DNA of 64,000 nt, from contig JAUJOW010000003.1 of the NCBI GenBank assembly GCA_030447445.1, positions 135,133-199,132 on the forward strand, read 5' to 3'. Of this stretch, positions 59,438 through 64,000 are shown piece after piece. The translations under genes were made by a program, and so were the position numbers. Source of the DNA: Acidimicrobiales bacterium (GTDB lineage: Bacteria > Actinomycetota > Acidimicrobiia > Acidimicrobiales > Iamiaceae). The notes below the pieces were generated by a model. The model worked only from the letters and a program-made list of their open reading frames with translations, did no database searches and was not told where the DNA came from. The first letter of the stretch is position 1. Each line of letters starts with the position of its first letter.

Positions 59438-61810
59438 TCAGGCGGCCCTGCCTCCGCCGGTCCGCACCCTCCTGCTCGGTCCGTCGAGGACGGGCCGGCC
59501 GGGGATGGAGTGCGCCCCAGGCGGGCGGTGGAATCGGTCCTCGAAGGGGCCACGGGCGCAGCGCCGACGAGGTGATCGACGGTGGCGCCAGGCGAATCGC
59601 CGACCGGCCTGGCACCCCCGACCGGTAGCACCGGTCGCCCTGGGCCACCCCGGAGCCGAGGGCGGCGCGAGGAGGTCGCCACGCCCGATGGCGTCGATCG
59701 GCACGCACACCACGACCCGTCCCCGGCGTCTCGCACACGCCGAGGGCGGCAACCGGCGACGCCGCCGTGGCCGGCCATTGGCGAACGACCTCCACCCGGC
59801 GCATGGACAGCACCATCTCGGCCAGGGCGGCGGCGTCCAGGCCGTCGCCCTCGGCCACGTCGTGCACATCTCGGCCAGGGCGATGCCGGCGCCCGACCAC
59901 GTCGTGCACCAGGCCGGCTCGTCGGCGGCCACCAGCCAGCAGGTCGAGCGGGTCGAGCAGCCAGCTCGAGGGATGGCAGAGTGCCGCCGGGAGTCGGCGG
60001 CCCAGCGCGACCCGGCCAGCGTCGGCGCTGCGGGGGCGGGCCCGTCGGCGCCGAGCAGCAGGAGCCGGTGCCCGTCGACCAGCCCGACACCCGGTGGGCG
60101 CCGGTCGAGGCGGTCGACCACGCCGACGATGCCGATCACCGGGGTGGGGTCGATGTCGACCCCGGCCGTCTCGTTGTAGAGGCTGACGTTGCCGCCGACG
60201 ACGGGCAGTCCGAGCGCCCGGCAGGCATCGGCCATGCCGTCGATCGCCTCCGACAAGCTGCCACATCACCTTGGGGTGCTCCGGGTTGCCGAAGTTGAGG
60301 CAGTTGACCACGGCGATGGGCCGTGCCCCCACGCACGCCAGGTTCAGGACCGACTCGGCGACCGTCGCCGCCGTGCCGAGGCGGGGGTCGACCGCACACC
60401 AGCGGTGGTTTCCGTCGGTGGTGAGGGCCAACCCCGGCCGGTGTCGACGCCGGTGGTGGGGTGCTTCAGCCGGAGCACGGCGGCGTCGCCGCCGGGCGCC
60501 TCAACGGTGTTGAGGAAGAGCTGGTGGTCGTACTGGCGCCAGACCCAGCTGGCGTCGCAAAGCTGGTCGACGATGATCGCCCCGCAGTCGGCGGCGGGCG
60601 GGGCGCCCGGGTCGGTCGTCGCAGGCGGGCGGCCCGGTCGGCCGGCTCGGCCGACGGGCGGTCGTAGAAGGGGGCGTCCTCGTGGAGGCTGCTGGCCGGG
60701 ACGTCGGCCAGCACGGAGCCGTCGAAGCCGTCGAGGATGCGCAGCCCCCTCGACGATCGCCAGGGCCATCGCCGTGGCGCTTGCCGATCACGGTGGCGGT
60801 CACCTCCCACCGGGCGCACAGGCCGCAGCACCTCGTCGAGCCCGTCGGGGGTGACGATGGCGAGCATGCGCTCCTGGGACTCGCTGGTCATGACCTCGAA
60901 CGGCTCCATGCCCTCCTCCCGCCGGGGCACGGCGCTGACGTCGACGTCCATGCCGACGCCACCGCGCGACGCTGTCTCCGAGGTAGCGCAGGTGAGCCCG
61001 GCCCCACCGAGGTCCTGGATGCCGACCACGAGGCCGGCGTCGAGGAGGGTGAGGCAGGCCTCGATGAGCCGCTTCTCCTCGAACGGATCGCCCACCTGCA
61101 CGACGGGCGCTTGTCGGCGTCGGCCTCGTCGAACCCGGCACTGGCCAGCACGCTGACCCCACCGATGCCGTCGCGGCCGGTGGCCGAGCCGAGGAGGACG
61201 GCGAGGTTGCCCTCACCCGACGCCCGGGCCAGGACGAGCCGCTCGGTCGGCAGACACCGAGGCACAGGACGTTGACCAGCGGGTTGCCCTGGTAGCAGGG
61301 GTCGAACACCACCTCGCCACCCACGGTGGGGACCCCGACCGAGTTCCCGTAGGCGGAGATGCCCGACACGACCCCTTCGGCCACCCAGCGGCTGCGGGCG
61401 TCGTCGAGGGGACCGAAGCGCAACGGGTCCATGACGGCGATGGGACGGGCGCCCATGGTGAAGATGTCGCGCAGGATGCCGCCCACGCCGGTGGCCGCTC
61501 CCTGCGCCGGCTCCACGAAGCTGGGGTGGTTGTGGCTCTCGATGCGGATGGCGGCGGCGATGCCGTCGCCCACGTCGACCATGACGCCGGCGTTCTCCCC
61601 GGGGCCCACGAGGACCCCCTCGCCCTCGGTCGGGAGCCGCTTGAGGTGGGTCCGCGACGACTTGTAGGAGCAGTGCTCGGACCACATCACTGCGTAGATG
61701 GCGAGCTCCAGGTGGTTCGGTACCCGTCCGAGGATGGTCTCGATGTCGGCCGCCTCGGTGTCGGTGAGCCCCAGCGCTCGGTGGTGGATCGAGTCGGTGC
61801 TCTCGCTCAC
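59438..61810 (-). CDS. purL: Phosphoribosylformylglycinamidine synthase large subunit, many frameshifts
   Basis: From the GTG at 61810 the first 200 residues are intact: [20 protein letters not shown] with the catalytic His, [20 protein letters not shown] and [18 protein letters not shown]. Later pieces in shifting frames include [74 protein letters not shown] and [12 protein letters not shown]. The size fits the small PurL that works with separate PurS and PurQ, both present to the right. Around ten frame changes occur, and the C-terminus is uncertain. Confidence 0.85.
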
Positions 61811-61962
61811 CCGACGGACGTTACCGGCGGCGGGGCCAGGGCATACCGGAAAGGGCCGAAGCACTCAGACGGTTCACCACCACTTCCGTGGCCGGACTAT
61901 CCTCTCTGACGTCCATGGGTTGGCGTGAGCTGCTGTAGACCACGATCCGAAAGCGGTTGTCA

Positions 61963-62391
61963 TGCATCCCCCAAGAAGAGCGCGACCAAGTCGAAGCGGA
62001 CCATGTCCGACAAGCACAAGATGGCCATCGCCGAAGGTCGCAAGCAGGCGAAGGCGGTCTCCGTTATCTCGAAGCCCTGGCGGCCAACAAGCCGAAGCGG
62101 GGCCGCCAGCGCACGTCCGACAGCATCAAGGCCCGCATTGGCCAAGATCGACGACGAGCTGGCCACGGCCGATGCCATCAACGCCCTGAACCTCCGCCAG
62201 GAGCGCCTCGACCTCGAGGCCGAGCTGGCGTCCAAGTCGTCCGGAGTGGACATCTCGGCCGGCTCGAGGACGCCTTCGTCGCCAACGCCAAGGGGTACGC
62301 CGAGCGCAAGGGCATCTCCTACGCCGTCTGGCGCGACGCCGGCGTCGCCCCCGCCGTCCTCAAGAAGGCCGGCATCGGCCGAGGGTCGTGA
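61963..62391 (+). CDS. Conserved actinobacterial protein of unknown function, three frameshifts
   Basis: Joined pieces read KKSATKSKRTMSDKHKMAIAEG, YLEALAANKPKRGRQRTSDS, KIDDELATADAINALNLRQE, LDLEAELASKSSGVDIS and [20 protein letters not shown], ending [14 protein letters not shown]. This resembles a basic, helical actinobacterial protein of about 150 residues of unknown role. Shifts occur near 62052, 62140 and 62262. It lies between the convergent ends of the purine genes and is probably intact in the organism. Confidence 0.65.
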   Translation, partial: CIPQEERDQVEADHVRQAQDGHRRRSQAGEGGLRYLEALAANKPKRGRQRTSDSIKARIGQDRRRAGHGRCHQRPEPPPGAPRPRGRAGVQVVRSGHLGRLEDAFVANAKGYAERKGISYAVWRDAGVAPAVLKKAGIGRGS

Positions 62392-63087
62392 GCGTCGGCC
62401 CGACTCGAGGCGTCGTCGGCCTCGTCCGGTCGAGGAGGCGACCGCAGCAGCGGGAGGCCGTCGGCCGATCCGAGGAGACGCCGTCCGACGATGGCCCGCT
62501 CCGGGTGGGGCATGAGACCGACCACGTTGCCGACCGGCGTCGCTCACCCCGGCGATGGAGTCGAGCGATCCGTTGGGGTTGTCGAGGTAGCGGACGACGA
62601 TCTGATCGTTGTCGACGAGCCGCCGATGGGTCTCCTCGTCGCACGTGAAGGCGCCCTCGAAGTGGTTGATGGGCACCCGCAGGATCGTCCCCGTCGTCGA
62701 CCGAGCCGGTCAGGGCCGATCGGCTCGTGGTGACCTCGAGCGCGACGGTGGTGCACAGGAAGGGAGCCCCTCGTTCTTCCGGAGCGCACCGGGCAGGAGG
62801 CCGGCTTCGGTGAGCACCTGGAAGCCGTTGCAGATCCCGACGACGGGCCCGCCGTCCCGGGCGAAGGCGGCGATGCCGACATCACGGGCGAGAAGCGGGC
62901 GATGGCGCCCGGACGCAGGTAGTCGCCGTGGGCGAAGCCGCCGGGGACCACGATGGCGTCGACGCCGGCGACCGTGGCCTCGCCGTGCCACAGCACCTCG
63001 GCGTGGGCGCCGAGAGCGGTGACGGCCTCGGCGGCGTCCTGCTCGCAGTTCGACCCGGGGAACGACGACCCCGACGACGGCGGTCAT
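62319..63087 (-). CDS. purQ: Phosphoribosylformylglycinamidine synthase glutaminase subunit, several frameshifts
   Basis: The ATG at 63087 overlaps the purS stop by 4 nt. Pieces give [46 protein letters not shown], the nucleophile elbow [40 protein letters not shown] and the catalytic end [13 protein letters not shown]. It hydrolyses glutamine and feeds ammonia to PurL. The exact stop is uncertain because the last frames disagree; the gene is convergent with the unknown gene ending at 62391. Confidence 0.85.
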
Positions 63088-63338
63088 GCGGAGGCGGTGA
63101 GGGAGACCCTGCTGTCCTCGATCACCGGGTTGGTGAGGAAGCGCGGCGCACATGTCCTCGATCTCGCTTCGGGCGGCAGCCTCGTCGAGGGCCTCCGACT
63201 CGAAGCGGATGGCCTTGCCCACCCGCACGCCCGGCACACCGGCGAACCCAGGGCCGGCAGCGAGCGCTCGATGGTCTGGCCCTGCGGGTCGGCCACCCCC
63301 TGCCGTGGGCTGACCTCGACCAGCACGTCGAACTGCAT
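63084..63338 (-). CDS. purS: Phosphoribosylformylglycinamidine synthase subunit PurS, two compensating frameshifts
   Basis: The 84-residue frame begins [20 protein letters not shown] and ends [18 protein letters not shown], both canonical PurS. In between the product reads as nonsense in this frame, while a neighbouring frame gives [20 protein letters not shown] and [12 protein letters not shown], so two shifts cancel. PurS bridges PurL and PurQ. The order purS, purQ, then purL, purF, purM leftwards is that of a purine operon. Confidence 0.87.
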   Translation of the reverse strand: MQFDVLVEVSPRQGVADPQGQTIERSLPALGSPVCRACGWARPSASSRRPSTRLPPEARSRTCAPRFLTNPVIEDSRVSLTASA

Positions 63339-63457
63339 GGTCCCACTCTGGCACGGCGGCGACCCGAGCCCGAACCGGCGTGCCGCCTGGCCACTCGGCC
63401 GACGCCTCGCCGGCGTGCTGCCTGGCCACCCGCCTGACGACCTCGCCGGCCCCGGTA

Positions 63458-63485
63458 CGGTGCCCTGATGGCGGTGCCCTGATGG
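63458..63485 (+). repeat. Perfect 14-bp tandem duplication
   Basis: CGGTGCCCTGATGG occurs twice in a row (63458-63471 and 63472-63485), each copy with an ATG. It lies at the start of the following frame and may be an assembly artefact in this error-rich stretch. Confidence 0.75.
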
Positions 63486-63825
63486 CGCGCGGCACCTCGA
63501 GCTCGCGCACCACTGGGGGCGTCACCCGCTGTGGGACCGGGATGTCGACCACGACGTCGACCCCTCGATGCTGCCCCTCCCTCCTCGGTGGTGAACCGCC
63601 TGGCCTCGTGGGCCCACCGCTGGGACCTCACCTTCGACGTCGAGCGCCCGGACCAGCCCAAGGTCGAGGCGTTCGTGCTCGAGGAGCTGGGGCGCGACGG
63701 TGCCCGTCTCCTGGCGGGCCCTCCTCGGGCTCCTCTCACCCCAGGAGTGGGTGATCACCTACGTCCACGAGGACGTCATCTACCGCACGGTGGACGACCT
63801 CCCCGTCGAGTGGAGGGTGGGCTGA
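63482..63825 (+). CDS. Hypothetical protein next to purS, frameshifted
   Basis: Joining frames gives [20 protein letters not shown], then [39 protein letters not shown] and a final [17 protein letters not shown] with a stop at 63823-63825. The pieces have sensible composition and order, a soluble protein of about 110 residues, but I do not recognise a family. It is divergent from purS. At least two frame changes are needed. Confidence 0.5.
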
Positions 63826-63890
63826 GGGCTCCGAACGGCGCTGCTGAGCGTTGGGGCCGGTCGAGGCCCATGGTTCGGAGTGGTCGCGGC

Positions 63891-64000
63891 TCAGGCCTCT
63901 CGCATCTGGCGGGCGGCCCGGCCCATGATCCCGAGGAGGCGGTGGGCTCAGCGCGGTCGGGCGGCGCCAGGGGGCGGAGAGATCGTCCTCGGCTGCGTGG
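63891..64000 (-). other. Possible 3' end of a reverse-strand gene at the window edge
   Basis: Read leftwards, the sequence ends LLGIMGRAARQMREA followed by TGA at 63891-63893, which looks like a protein C-terminus. The same frame meets a stop about 18 codons earlier, so either a frameshift intervenes, as in the rest of this patch, or the match is chance. Nothing more can be said from 110 bases. Confidence 0.3.

Noticed and set aside
57463..63087. Calling the pur genes pseudogenes
   Set aside because: Cancelling indels and homopolymer changes, intact motifs in order, and the essential nature of the pathway favour sequence error over decay.

Overview
The window reads as chromosomal DNA of a very GC-rich actinobacterium, most likely of the class Acidimicrobiia. 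The grounds are a WhiB protein, BldC, ClpS next to a DUF2017 protein, an F420-type LLM oxidoreductase, a caa3-type cytochrome oxidase locus, frequent GTG/TTG starts and dense 4-nt stop/start overlaps. The lineage is inferred from gene content. No rRNA, CRISPR array or insertion sequence was seen.

Layout. 0-5.3 kb is a metal-homeostasis block: the start of a CopB-like P-type ATPase, two paralogous ArsR regulators with a shared operator pattern, a Cys-rich four-helix copper protein, and a zinc/manganese ABC importer. 5.3-14.8 kb holds housekeeping genes (thioesterase, dut, orn, glycosyltransferase, WhiB, TlpA/CcdA thiol pair, UvrD-like helicase with HRDC, LLM oxidoreductase, pdxH). 14.7-18.4 kb is a glycine-betaine-type ABC importer whose binding protein has its two halves in reversed order. 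18.6-25.4 kb holds a large EF-hand protein of unknown role, a lipoprotein, a Fur-family regulator, serS and an ABC-2 exporter. 25.4-38.0 kb is the terminal oxidase locus (ctaG, F, E, D, C, then a second ctaE/ctaD-like pair plus an unknown membrane protein, then ctaB and ctaA). The second subunit I keeps the haem ligands but has lost the CuB histidines. 37.9-40.3 kb has clpS, DUF2017, degV and plsY, and 40.4-40.6 kb has three tRNAs (Glu, Asp, Phe). 40.7-46.9 kb has a rhodanese, a VOC protein, a coiled-coil gene, an ECF sigma factor with a kelch-type membrane partner, a HAD hydrolase, malic enzyme and bldC. 47-52.1 kb pairs a branched-chain amino-acid dehydrogenase with a fused E1 alpha/beta 2-oxoacid dehydrogenase and two FHA proteins. 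52.1-56 kb is an accessory-looking stretch with a HEPN-like gene, an amidohydrolase and a 5'-truncated AbiEi/DUF559 gene bracketed by three copies of a palindromic repeat. 56-63.4 kb is the purine/pyrimidine set pyrE, purM, purF, purL, purQ, purS.

Sequence quality. Two patches, about 41.1-43.6 kb and 57.5-63.8 kb, are full of single-base frameshifts, often in short homopolymers and sometimes compensating each other within 30 bases. They hit essential pur genes. I read them as base-calling or assembly errors, and coordinates in those patches are approximate.
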